Shown here piece after piece: positions 18,297-25,968 of a DNA stretch of 64,000 nt (positions are counted from its first letter, which is position 1; each line of letters starts with the position of its first letter). The notes beneath the pieces are model-generated. The model saw nothing but the letters and a program-made list of their open reading frames with translations, searched no databases and was not told the DNA's origin. The stretch comes from Paludisphaera soli. Its GTDB lineage: Bacteria; Planctomycetota; Planctomycetia; Isosphaerales; Isosphaeraceae. The stretch lies in assembly GCF_011064595.1 (NCBI RefSeq), contig NZ_JAALJI010000006.1, forward strand, positions 124,001 through 188,000. The letters run 5' to 3'. A program made the position numbers and the translations under genes.

Positions 18297-19205
18297 ATGT
18301 CGAGGGCGTTTCGGCCGTTCTGGATCGGCGTCGCGTCGTGGGCCTTCCTCGTGGGGGCGGGCGCGCCCTGCTTGGGGGACGAGGCGGAGCGGGCTCGGCT
18401 CCTCGCCGCGATCGTGGATTCCGGCGGGAAGGTCGAGCGGGACGAGGACGCCCCGGGCCGGCCCGTCGTGCGGATCGACCTCGTCCTGAACGCCAAGAAG
18501 TCCCTCGGCGGCCTGAAGGCCTTTCCCGAGCTGAAGATCCTGGTGGCGAGGTTCGCCTCGCTCGCCGACGACGATCTCGAACCCCTCGCGTCCCTGACCG
18601 CCCTCGAAACGCTGGACCTCGCGAACAACGACGTCACCGACAAGGGACTGACCCACCTCAAGGGCTTGAAGGCTCTGCGGCGGCTCGCGCTGGGGGGCAA
18701 CGCGATCACCGACGCCGGCCTGGCCGAGCTGGGCGGACTCGGGCGACTCCAGTTCCTCGGACTGGACTCGACGAACGTCACGGACCGTGGCCTGGCCCGG
18801 CTCGAGGGGCTGACCGAGCTGGAGGAGCTGGGGCTGATGGGCTGCGAGGTCACCGACGCCGGCATGAAGTCCCTCGACCGGATGGATCGCCTGCGCGGCC
18901 TCTACCTCGCGGGGACCCAGGTCGGCGACGCCGGCGTCGGCCACCTCCTCAAGGGGGGCCGACCGGCCCTGCGGAGCCTGGTGCTGACCAGCACCCGCAT
19001 CACAGACGCGTCCCTGGAACGCCTGGCGACCCTGACCCAGCTCCGAGAGCTGAGGCTCAACGACAACGCGATCACCGACGCCGGCCTGGCTCGTCTGGAA
19101 GCCTTGCCGGCCCTCGAGCGGCTGACCATCGGCCGCACTCGGGTCACCGAAGCCGGGATCGATCGGATGCGTCGCGCGCGGCCCGGGCTGAAGATCATCC
19201 GCTGA
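18297..19205 (+). CDS. Secreted leucine-rich repeat protein
   Basis: This encodes 302 residues. After a signal peptide (FWIGVASWAFLVGAGAPC) and a region of about 60 residues come eight or so leucine-rich repeats of 24 residues with the pattern LxxLxLxxNxITDAGLxxLxxL. These cysteine-poor repeats are abundant in planctomycetes, where they are exported; their partners are unknown. The ATG at 18297 is preferred; a TTG at 18279 is also in frame. The 77 bases before it contain no clear promoter. It may be transcribed with the GH5-like gene. Confidence 0.9.
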   Translation: MSRAFRPFWIGVASWAFLVGAGAPCLGDEAERARLLAAIVDSGGKVERDEDAPGRPVVRIDLVLNAKKSLGGLKAFPELKILVARFASLADDDLEPLASLTALETLDLANNDVTDKGLTHLKGLKALRRLALGGNAITDAGLAELGGLGRLQFLGLDSTNVTDRGLARLEGLTELEELGLMGCEVTDAGMKSLDRMDRLRGLYLAGTQVGDAGVGHLLKGGRPALRSLVLTSTRITDASLERLATLTQLRELRLNDNAITDAGLARLEALPALERLTIGRTRVTEAGIDRMRRARPGLKIIR

Positions 19206-19519
19206 TTCGAGCGGAGGCACGCGCTTCCGGGGCGCGGAGCCGCGACGACCTCGGATCCGTGACGCCCATCCGTCAAGGATCGACGTAAGATCGCCGTCAT
19301 GCTGCGGCGACGCGACGTTCCCGATGCACGGCCGCGTCGCGGACGCGGCGTCCGTCGCGTTCCGGCCGCCTCGCGCCGATTCGAGGCGGCGCGAGGCCGG
19401 CGGCGAAGTCCCAATCCCGGGCCCATGCGTAATCCATGCGTCGGTGAATGGCGAGGCTTCCGGCGGCCCGAGGAACTCAACGGGTGGCGGGGCCGGCCCC
19501 CGGCGCGAGGGCGGACGGT
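19206..19519. other. Intergenic, no gene seen
   Basis: Open frames in this stretch are Arg/Gly-rich and show no family motif. The adjacent segment at 19520-19591 contains nested inverted repeats and is listed separately. Confidence 0.5.
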
Positions 19520-19591
19520 GTCGTGGGCGAGGCCGCGGGGCGGCCGAGTCGATCGGAGATCCCCGGCCGGAGCCGGGGGTCCGCCCACGAC
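19520..19591 (+). promoter_or_regulatory. Three-way-junction-like inverted repeats upstream of PEP-CTERM gene
   Basis: A 10-bp outer stem (GTCGTGGGCG at 19520-19529 with CGCCCACGAC at 19582-19591) encloses two smaller hairpins. One is a 5-bp stem at 19531-19545; the other is a 7-bp stem with a CGGA tetraloop at 19561-19578. The structure ends about 45 bases before the PEP-CTERM start. There is no T-tract. It could be a leader RNA or a protein-binding site; an A+T-rich TAAAAT at 19605-19610 may instead be a -10 element that starts transcription after it. Confidence 0.35.
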
Positions 19592-19636
19592 CTGATTCAA
19601 GGATTAAAATTCATGAGAAAATGAAGGATGAACTTG

Positions 19637-20272
19637 ATGATCGGGAAACTCTGCCTGGCCCTGAGTCTCGTCGCGGCCGTCGCCACCCCGAACCTGAGCG
19701 CCGGGAGCGTGGCGATCGCCGACCTCTACAACACGGGGGTGGATTCCTCCCACGTCCTCCTGGCGACCGGGGAGCCGGACCTGAACTACACGCTCGCCCA
19801 CGCCGGGAGCCCCACCACGCCCGTCGCGAACCGCCTGGCTGGGACCTGGGTGCCGGACACCTCGATCGCCCGGTGGATCGTGCCGCAGGGGAGCATGCCC
19901 AACGGCACCTACACTTACTCGACGACCTTCACGGTGGGCGCCGACGCCGACCTGGCCTCGGCCTCGATCCTCGGCCGGCTCACCGCGGACGACACGGTCG
20001 ACGACGTCCTGCTCAACGGCAACTCCCTGGGGATCTCCACCGGCGACCAGTCGTACGGGACGTGGTACGACCTGGCCATCAACGACTACTTCCAGGTGGG
20101 CGAGAACGTCCTGACCTTCGTCACGCGGAACACCAACGGCGGCCCCACGGGCCTGATCGTCGAGATGACCGGCTCGTACAACGCCGTCCCCGAGCCCTCC
20201 TCGATGGCCCTGCTGGGCCTGGGGGCCGTCGGCGCCCTGGCCTGCCGCCGCCTCCGTCGCCGCCCCGCCTGA
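19637..20272 (+). CDS. PEP-CTERM sorting-domain protein
   Basis: This encodes about 211 residues. A signal peptide (GKLCLALSLVAAVATPNLSA) is followed by a beta-rich body of about 160 residues. At the C-terminus is the sorting signal VPEPSS, then a hydrophobic helix (MALLGLGAVGALAC) and a basic tail (RRLRRRPA), which is the PEP-CTERM arrangement recognised by exosortase. The protein is therefore probably exported, cut and attached to the cell surface or matrix. The ATG at 19637 has GAAGGA 8 bases upstream; an in-frame ATG at 19628 has poor spacing. No exosortase gene lies in the window. Confidence 0.88.
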   Translation: MIGKLCLALSLVAAVATPNLSAGSVAIADLYNTGVDSSHVLLATGEPDLNYTLAHAGSPTTPVANRLAGTWVPDTSIARWIVPQGSMPNGTYTYSTTFTVGADADLASASILGRLTADDTVDDVLLNGNSLGISTGDQSYGTWYDLAINDYFQVGENVLTFVTRNTNGGPTGLIVEMTGSYNAVPEPSSMALLGLGAVGALACRRLRRRPA

Positions 20273-20373
20273 TCTCGAGACGCAGGCCCGCGTCGTCGCT
20301 GCTGAACGAGGCGAAAGCCCTCGCCCTCCATCGCGGGGGGGCGGGGGCGGTCCCGTGCGCCCTCCTCGGATCC

Positions 20374-21102
20374 TCAATCGCCGTCGGGGACGATGAGCCA
20401 CAGCCGCCTCAGGAGCGCGTGGCCCTCCGGGTCGCGTTTCGCCAGCTCGGCGCGGACGAAGGGGTCGAAGTCGTTCGTACCGATCAGGGCCTCGGAGGAT
20501 TCGGCGAAGTACTCCATCGGGTTCGTCAGGGCGTAGTGGCGCTCCTCGCGGCCGTTGATGTGGAGCACCTTCTCGTACGTCTTGGCCTCGCGGACGCGGG
20601 CGAGCGCGGCGGCGATCTCGGGGTTCTCGAAACCGTCCTGGATGAACTGGTGGTGGTAGGCGTGGGCCAGCTCGTGGAAGACCATCCAGGGTTGGTCGCG
20701 GCACCAGTCGAGGAAGTTGCGGGCGTTGGCGATCTCGACGCAGCGGGCCTTGTCCGGGTTCATGTCGTGCTCGCGGAGCCAGCCCTCGGCCGGGTGGTAC
20801 GCCATGCAGGGGTGGTGCGGCTCGTCGCGTTCGACCCAGATCACGACCTGCTTGAGCTTCGCCACGGCGTCTGCCGGCACGGCGCGGACGATCGCCCGGA
20901 GCTGGTCGGCCAGCAGCGACATCGTGTGGTGGGCCAGCTCGGGCTCGTCGCGCGGGAAGTCCTTGTGGACGCGAACCGTCCATCCCACGACGTCCTGCGT
21001 CTCGTAGTTCGCGGTCGGCTCCTGGCCGGCCGAGGGGCGGACGAGCAGCAGGCCGAACATCGTCAGGGCGGCGATCCGGGCGAGCGGGGGCATGGTGGGC
21101 AT
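20374..21102 (-). CDS. Secreted zinc metallopeptidase-like protein
   Basis: This encodes 242 residues with a signal peptide (LARIAALTMFGLLLVRPSAG). The zinc site is HELAHAYHHQF (HExxH) around residue 150, and a Glu in the following helix (NPMEYFAESSEAL) is a plausible third ligand, as in gluzincins. I cannot name the peptidase family. The start follows the TIM-barrel isomerase stop by 17 bases on the same strand, so both are probably one transcript. The substrate is unknown. ATG codons at 21102 and 21093 are equally possible. Confidence 0.8.
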   Translation of the reverse strand: MPTMPPLARIAALTMFGLLLVRPSAGQEPTANYETQDVVGWTVRVHKDFPRDEPELAHHTMSLLADQLRAIVRAVPADAVAKLKQVVIWVERDEPHHPCMAYHPAEGWLREHDMNPDKARCVEIANARNFLDWCRDQPWMVFHELAHAYHHQFIQDGFENPEIAAALARVREAKTYEKVLHINGREERHYALTNPMEYFAESSEALIGTNDFDPFVRAELAKRDPEGHALLRRLWLIVPDGD

Positions 21103-21119
21103 TGGGGAGTCCGGGAGGA

Positions 21120-21893
21120 TCAGCGGGTGGGTTGGTAGGCCATCCAGAGGGAGCGGAAGTAGCGGAGGACGCGGTCGGGGTCGGCGCTCTCGGGGATCTC
21201 GGCCAGCGTGTAGCCGTCGTAGCCGCTCGCGACGAGCAGGCCGAACAGCTCGCGCCAGGGGTACTTCTCGTCGGTCAGGTCGCGGAGGTGGACGGTCCGG
21301 ATCCTGTCGGCGACGAGCCGGAAGTTGGGGGCGATGGAGCCGCCGTCCGCCGGCACGTCCTGGGGGTTGGAGTTCCAGCAGACGCCGACGTTGGGGTGGT
21401 CGGCGTGCTGGATGATCCGGGCGAAGCCGGGCCATTCCGAGGTGCCGGAGCCGTGGACCTCGACCCGGATCTCGATCCCCTGCCCCGCCGCGTCCTCGCC
21501 GACCTCGTGCAGGGCCTCGCCGATGCGGCGGAAGACGGCCTCGGGGTCCTCCCCCTTCGGCAGCCCGTTGGGCCGGACCTTCACGCCCGAAGCGCCGACG
21601 TCGTGCGCCAGGCGGACGTACTCCTTCGTGTCGGCGATCTGCTTGCGGACCACGGCCGGGTCCGGGCTCTGGTACTCGAACGCGCTGCCGAGCCCCACCA
21701 GCTCCACCGGCGAGTCCTCGAACCGCTTGCGGACCTCGCGGCGCTCGTCGGCCGACAGCGAAACCTCGACGCCGTGGCGATGCGTCGTGCGCAGCTCCAC
21801 CCCGCCGTACCCCAGCGCCTCCAGCTTCTGGAGCAGCGTCGGCAGGTCCCAGTCCTTGGCGATGTTGTAGGTCACGATCCCGAGCTGGAGCAT
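21120..21893 (-). CDS. Sugar phosphate isomerase/epimerase-type TIM-barrel protein
   Basis: This encodes 257 residues starting MLQLGIVTYNIAKDWDL. The pattern of strands and Glu/His residues (GGVELRTTH, IRVEVHGSG, VGVCWNSNP, HLRDL, YTLAEIPES) is that of the xylose-isomerase-like AP-endonuclease 2 superfamily, whose members isomerise or epimerise sugars using a divalent metal. The exact reaction cannot be assigned. It has no signal peptide. It is upstream of the metallopeptidase gene by 17 bases, so the two probably form an operon. The start at 21893 was chosen; the open frame extends to 21959 without features. Confidence 0.85.
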   Translation of the reverse strand: MLQLGIVTYNIAKDWDLPTLLQKLEALGYGGVELRTTHRHGVEVSLSADERREVRKRFEDSPVELVGLGSAFEYQSPDPAVVRKQIADTKEYVRLAHDVGASGVKVRPNGLPKGEDPEAVFRRIGEALHEVGEDAAGQGIEIRVEVHGSGTSEWPGFARIIQHADHPNVGVCWNSNPQDVPADGGSIAPNFRLVADRIRTVHLRDLTDEKYPWRELFGLLVASGYDGYTLAEIPESADPDRVLRYFRSLWMAYQPTR

Positions 21894-22114
21894 GGCGTCT
21901 GGCCTCGATTCGTCGCGAGGGGGCGTAGCGTGCGGCTCCTCGACATTGTGACTGCCCAACCGCCCCGCACAAGGGGCCGCCCCGGCGCGAGCCGCGCCTC
22001 AGAATTTTACAGGCTTCTCCCGTCGCGACTTATCAGGACCGGCCGATCCCTGCGAAGCCGTATCGCTCGTCCGAGGCGACCCTCTCCGAGTGGAGAGGTC
22101 AGGATCGACGGCGA

Positions 22115-22438
22115 TCAGAACTCCGTCGGATCCGCCCAGCTGAAATCCGTCTCGTTGGAAGGTTTCAGCTCCTCAAGGAGCCGAGCAAATCGTTCGAGCG
22201 CGTCCCCCAACGCCTGGTCTATGGTGTCTCCAAGCCCTGCGTCCCAACTCGGATGCCCGTCCGCCCCGAGGGCGGACACGTTTGGAACCGCCAGGAATGA
22301 GCCATCCCTTCGCTCAAGGACCTTGATCTTGAAGCTGGAGAATGGAAGTCGTTCCAGTGGGGCCCCGACTTGAAAAATGGCAGCCACCTTTGAAATCGGG
22401 CCAAGGCCTTCCACTCGCATTTCACGCCAGTCGAGCAT
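22115..22438 (-). CDS. Hypothetical small protein
   Basis: This encodes 107 residues starting MLDWREMRVEGLG. A beta-rich core (FKIKVLERRDGSFLAVPN) is followed by a helix (TIDQALGDALERFARLLEEL). No family is recognised. Codon use is slightly lower in GC than in the surrounding genes, which, with two small unknown genes just upstream on the same strand, suggests an accessory cluster. Confidence 0.65.
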   Translation of the reverse strand: MLDWREMRVEGLGPISKVAAIFQVGAPLERLPFSSFKIKVLERRDGSFLAVPNVSALGADGHPSWDAGLGDTIDQALGDALERFARLLEELKPSNETDFSWADPTEF

Positions 22439-22540
22439 GCTCGCCCACCTTCGAGGAGTTGTCCCGATTCTTCGGGAAGTCTGTAAAGGTTAGCGAAGAG
22501 TCGGCCCCCGCGTCGCACGCTTCGGCTGCGAGTGTGTCAG

Positions 22541-22789
22541 CTAGGAGTCCGCCTCGTCGGTATCGCCCATCGCTTCAGCCCAGCTGATGAACCCTTCGGT
22601 CCAGTGGTCCTGCCCGAGGGTGTATTGGTCCACCTGAAATCCTTCGGGAAGATCCCGGAAGCCGGGCTGCGATTGGACCCGGAGCCTGGCCGCCTCGGCG
22701 TCCTCGGCGGTGGCGTAGACGCCGATGAGCTTGGCGTCGTCCTCGCCGTCGGGGATCTCGTGGACGTGCCAGAGGATGAAAACGTCCAT
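22541..22789 (-). CDS. Small DUF7336-like protein
   Basis: This encodes 82 residues starting MDVFILWHVHEIPDGEDDAKLIGVY. The pattern of a first strand with His-Val-His, then GVYATAEDAEAARLR and WTEGFISW resembles a family of very small bacterial proteins that I recall as DUF7336. Their function is unknown; they occur near other accessory genes. The ATG at 22789 fits the family start. It sits between two other small genes on the same strand. Confidence 0.7.
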   Translation of the reverse strand: MDVFILWHVHEIPDGEDDAKLIGVYATAEDAEAARLRVQSQPGFRDLPEGFQVDQYTLGQDHWTEGFISWAEAMGDTDEADS

Positions 22790-22866
22790 GAGGATTCTCC
22801 TCGCTGCTTGCGATTGGCGTCACCGTTTCGATCTTCTCACCGTCGTCCTGGCTGCGGATTCGAGTG

Positions 22867-23250
22867 CTAGGCGTCCCCGCTGCCGCCGTGGAGCTTGGTC
22901 AGGTGCTCCTCCAACGCGATCAGCGCCTGATGCAACCTCGGTGGCAGCAAGCTCCTAGCCTTGGTCGGACCGGCCTTGCGGCCTTCGAACCGGAGATGTT
23001 CGAGGTACGAGACGTAGACGGCGTTCTCGACGTCGGAGGCCGCATCCCGGAGCACCTCGTCGACGAAGCGGAAGTGCTGCTTCACGGTCTCTCGATGCTG
23101 CGAGTCGATCGCCGCTTGAGTGGCCCGGCCGAGGACGCCCATCTCCAAGTGCAGCAAGCCTTCCGAGGCGTCGTCGATCTGTGAGGCGACTTCGGGAAGC
23201 CGTTCGTTCAGCAGGGCGACGAATCGCTCGCGATCGATGGCCTTGCTCAT
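22867..23250 (-). CDS. Small DUF7674-like helical protein
   Basis: This encodes 127 residues starting MSKAIDRERFVALLNERLPEV. It is almost entirely helical and includes HLEMGVLGRATQAAIDS and FVDEVLRDA, a pattern that I recall from the DUF7674 family. Some relatives occur next to toxin genes, where an immunity role has been suggested, but no toxin is visible here. The ATG at 23250 was chosen from the family-like start. It is the first of three small genes on this strand (22115-23250). Confidence 0.7.
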   Translation of the reverse strand: MSKAIDRERFVALLNERLPEVASQIDDASEGLLHLEMGVLGRATQAAIDSQHRETVKQHFRFVDEVLRDAASDVENAVYVSYLEHLRFEGRKAGPTKARSLLPPRLHQALIALEEHLTKLHGGSGDA

Positions 23251-23432
23251 CCCACCTCTCCGTAGCCTGACGACACCGCGCAGACGGGGCCTACCCGACC
23301 GGCACGACGGCCGCTGCGCGCCGGACGCTTGCGCGAAGCCAACCCCGTGGCATCGTCGCACCCGCCTCCCGCCCCGCACAAGGGGCCGCCCCGGACCGCT
23401 CCGGACGCAGCCCCCGCCTGCCGGGGGCCGGC

Positions 23433-23903
23433 TCAATACGCGTCGAACAATCCCCTGTGGATCGGACCATCGCCGTACTTCAGGTCGGAGTAGGCTTGCC
23501 ACTGGGCGGGGGTGACGGGCGGCTTCGCCGCCCAGGGGCGAGCCGCCGCTCGCTCGTGGCGCGAGGCCCACCAGGCCATCAGGCCCGCCGAATCGTGCAG
23601 GACGACGATCGCCTCGGCGGGCGTGCGGACCGCCTCGCGGAGCGGGGCCTGCTCCCAGGCCTTCTGGCAGACCGGGCACGACGTCGCGTCGCGGTCCACG
23701 GCGCCGTGGCCCGAGCGGCAGGCCTCGAACCGACCGGCCGCGTCGAGCAGGCGCTGCTCGTACAGGCGCGACTCCGCCGCCCAGCCCAGGTTCTCCCTCC
23801 GGAACTTCCGGGCGCCGGACAGCTCGTAGAGGGCGAAAGTCGCCAGGGCGAACACAGCGACCGCCGCCATCTTCCTCCCGACCGTCCATCGAGGTCTTCG
23901 CAC
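23433..23903 (-). CDS. Hypothetical membrane-anchored protein with CxxC
   Basis: This encodes 156 residues. One N-terminal hydrophobic helix (MAAVAVFALATFALYEL) follows the basic start MRRPRWTVGRK, as in a signal anchor. The exposed part contains a Cys-xx-Cys pair (SCPVCQKAW) and an earlier Cys-His region (ACRSGHG), which could bind zinc or form disulfides. No family is recognised. It lies 60 bases from the GH55-like gene on the same strand. Confidence 0.65.
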   Translation of the reverse strand: MRRPRWTVGRKMAAVAVFALATFALYELSGARKFRRENLGWAAESRLYEQRLLDAAGRFEACRSGHGAVDRDATSCPVCQKAWEQAPLREAVRTPAEAIVVLHDSAGLMAWWASRHERAAARPWAAKPPVTPAQWQAYSDLKYGDGPIHRGLFDAY

Positions 23904-23963
23904 GCCCCACCCCCCTCCGAGATCGATCGAACGTCGGGCGGCGCCCGCTTCGTCGGCCCGTGT

Positions 23964-25841
23964 TCAACGATCGCCGCCCGGCCTGGGCGCGGGGTTCGCG
24001 ACGTACGGCCAGACGCCCCCCTCGCCGCGGCGGACGACCTTCGTGACGTCGCCGCGGCGTTCGCGGACGAGCGTGCGGTACGGGTCGCCGCTGAAGCAGA
24101 CCTCGTTGAGGAAGGCGAAGACCGAGGCGTCCTCGGTGACGAACATCGGCGCGAGCGAGCCGGCGGTCGTGGTGTAGCTGAAGTTGCCGAAGATCTCGGT
24201 CGCGCCGCCGTTCGAGGTCCGCGCCAGGCAGCCGCCGCGCTCGGTCTTGTAGCCCAGGACCCAGAGGGCGCCGCCGGGGTTGGTCAGGTGGGTCCCCTGG
24301 TTCTCGATGTTGAGCTGCCGGGCCCACGCGCGCTGGCCGGGGGCGAGCCGCAGGTCGCCGGTGGCGACGTCCTCCAGGAACAGGTCGCCCCGGCCGAGAG
24401 GCGCGAGGAAGGCCACCTCCAGGCTCCGGAAGACCACCGTGCGGTCGGTCTCGATCGAGACGCCGCCGTTGATGGGCGCGAACCGCTCGACGACCACCAC
24501 GGGAGCCTCGCCGTCCTCGATGACCAGGTCGGGCGCGGAGTGCCTGTTGTAGTCCAGCCAGTTCCCGACGCCCAGCAGTCGGCGCACCTTGCCCCGGACC
24601 CGGACCGGCGAGCGCAGGTCGTAGGCCCCGGGAAAGAAGACCGTCTCGGCGCCCGAGTCGATCGCCTTCTGGATCGCCTCGGAGGAGTCGCGGTCCCCCG
24701 TGGGATCGGCGCCGAAGGCGTCGACGACGGCCCAGCCGGCCGGGTCGCCGTAGGGGACCTCGGGCGTCTCGCGCACCGGCAGGCGGAGCGACGCCGGCGC
24801 CGAGGCGAACGGGCTCGTGGGTTCCTCGCCGAGGAACTCGGTCAGGACCGGCCCGGCCGCAGCCCGTCGGCCTTCCGGGGCTGCCAAGGCCGTCGCGTAG
24901 CCCCGTGTCGCCACGTCGCGCGCGTAGAAGGGAGCCTGGCCGATCCGGATCGCGGGCGCCCCCGCCGCGGCGTCCCGGCCGACCAGATCGCAGTCGAGAA
25001 TCGCCGTGAACCCTTCGAGCCGAAGCGCCGTGACGGCGTTGTCGCTGGCGAGGCCGCGGATGCTCACGCTCTGGCCGAAGTTCGCCAGGCCGACCTCGCG
25101 CTGGCGCTCCAGGCGGATGTGCTCGAACGTCTGGCTGTTCACGGCCGCCCCGGCGCGGATGCCGACGTCGAAGCCGCGGACCTCCACGTTGCGGACCAGC
25201 AGCGGGCCGTTCATGTCGCGGTGGCCCAGGTCCAGGCCGACCGCCCCCGCGCCGTCGCCCGATATGACGGCCACGTCGCGCACCGAGCCCACGTTGTTCG
25301 AATAGAACTGCAGGCCGATCGCCCCCGGGTTGCCCCGGCCGACGTCGAAGGTGACCCCCTGGACGTGGTTGTGGAACCAGTCCGCCGAGCCGAACCCGCC
25401 GCACCCCATCATCGCCTTCGGGTCCTTCGGGTCGGTGAACGTCGCGTCCTTCAGGCGGATGACGGTGCGTCGAGGGTGCCGCCCCTGGATGGCGTTGAAG
25501 CCCCAGGCGTCCCCGCCGTCGGCGTTCTTCTTCGACCATTCCAGGGTCCGCGAGATCAGGTAGGTCCCCTCGGGGAGATAGAGCACCCGATGCCGACCCA
25601 TCGCGTCGGCCAGGGCTTTCTGGAGCGCCTCGGTGCAGTCGGTCGCGCCGTCGCCCCTGGCGGAATAGGGCGGCTTCGTGACGTCGACGACGGCCGCGCA
25701 TTCGGGGAACGACCGGGGCTCGACCGAGTCGAGATCGGCCCCGATCGCGGGACGATCCGCGCCCCTCGTCGATCCCTCGGCCAACACGAGGACGAGGGCC
25801 AGGGCGACCGAGAGTCGTGCCGGATTCTCGAACATTCGCAT
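23964..25841 (-). CDS. GH55/pectate-lyase-like right-handed beta-helix protein, secreted
   Basis: This encodes 625 residues with a signal peptide (ARLSVALALVLVLAEGSTRG). Two beta-helix modules are visible. Each begins with a Gly-Asp-rich block followed by EALQKAL or EAIQKAID (GDGATDCTEALQKAL near residue 65, and FGADPTGDRDSSEAIQKAID near 375). Between and after them are Asn/Gly/Val coils typical of pectate-lyase superfamily helices. Two such modules in tandem are the layout of GH55 (exo-beta-1,3-glucanase), but a pectin-active enzyme is also possible. It is divergent from the GH140-like gene. Confidence 0.8.
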   Translation of the reverse strand: MRMFENPARLSVALALVLVLAEGSTRGADRPAIGADLDSVEPRSFPECAAVVDVTKPPYSARGDGATDCTEALQKALADAMGRHRVLYLPEGTYLISRTLEWSKKNADGGDAWGFNAIQGRHPRRTVIRLKDATFTDPKDPKAMMGCGGFGSADWFHNHVQGVTFDVGRGNPGAIGLQFYSNNVGSVRDVAVISGDGAGAVGLDLGHRDMNGPLLVRNVEVRGFDVGIRAGAAVNSQTFEHIRLERQREVGLANFGQSVSIRGLASDNAVTALRLEGFTAILDCDLVGRDAAAGAPAIRIGQAPFYARDVATRGYATALAAPEGRRAAAGPVLTEFLGEEPTSPFASAPASLRLPVRETPEVPYGDPAGWAVVDAFGADPTGDRDSSEAIQKAIDSGAETVFFPGAYDLRSPVRVRGKVRRLLGVGNWLDYNRHSAPDLVIEDGEAPVVVVERFAPINGGVSIETDRTVVFRSLEVAFLAPLGRGDLFLEDVATGDLRLAPGQRAWARQLNIENQGTHLTNPGGALWVLGYKTERGGCLARTSNGGATEIFGNFSYTTTAGSLAPMFVTEDASVFAFLNEVCFSGDPYRTLVRERRGDVTKVVRRGEGGVWPYVANPAPRPGGDR

Positions 25842-25968
25842 CGGCGGGACCTCCTGCGAACGGCGAAGGAAGGACGGGGGCCGGCCCTATCCGCATCGGT
25901 CGGGGCGATCTATCATGACCGTCCGATCCCATTCGAGGCAAGTTGGTCCGCAATCGGGGAGGAAGCCG

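Noticed and set aside
22513-22531. Hairpin with a UUCG loop
   Set aside because: The stem is short and bulged and has no T-tract; it is not clearly more than chance at this GC content.
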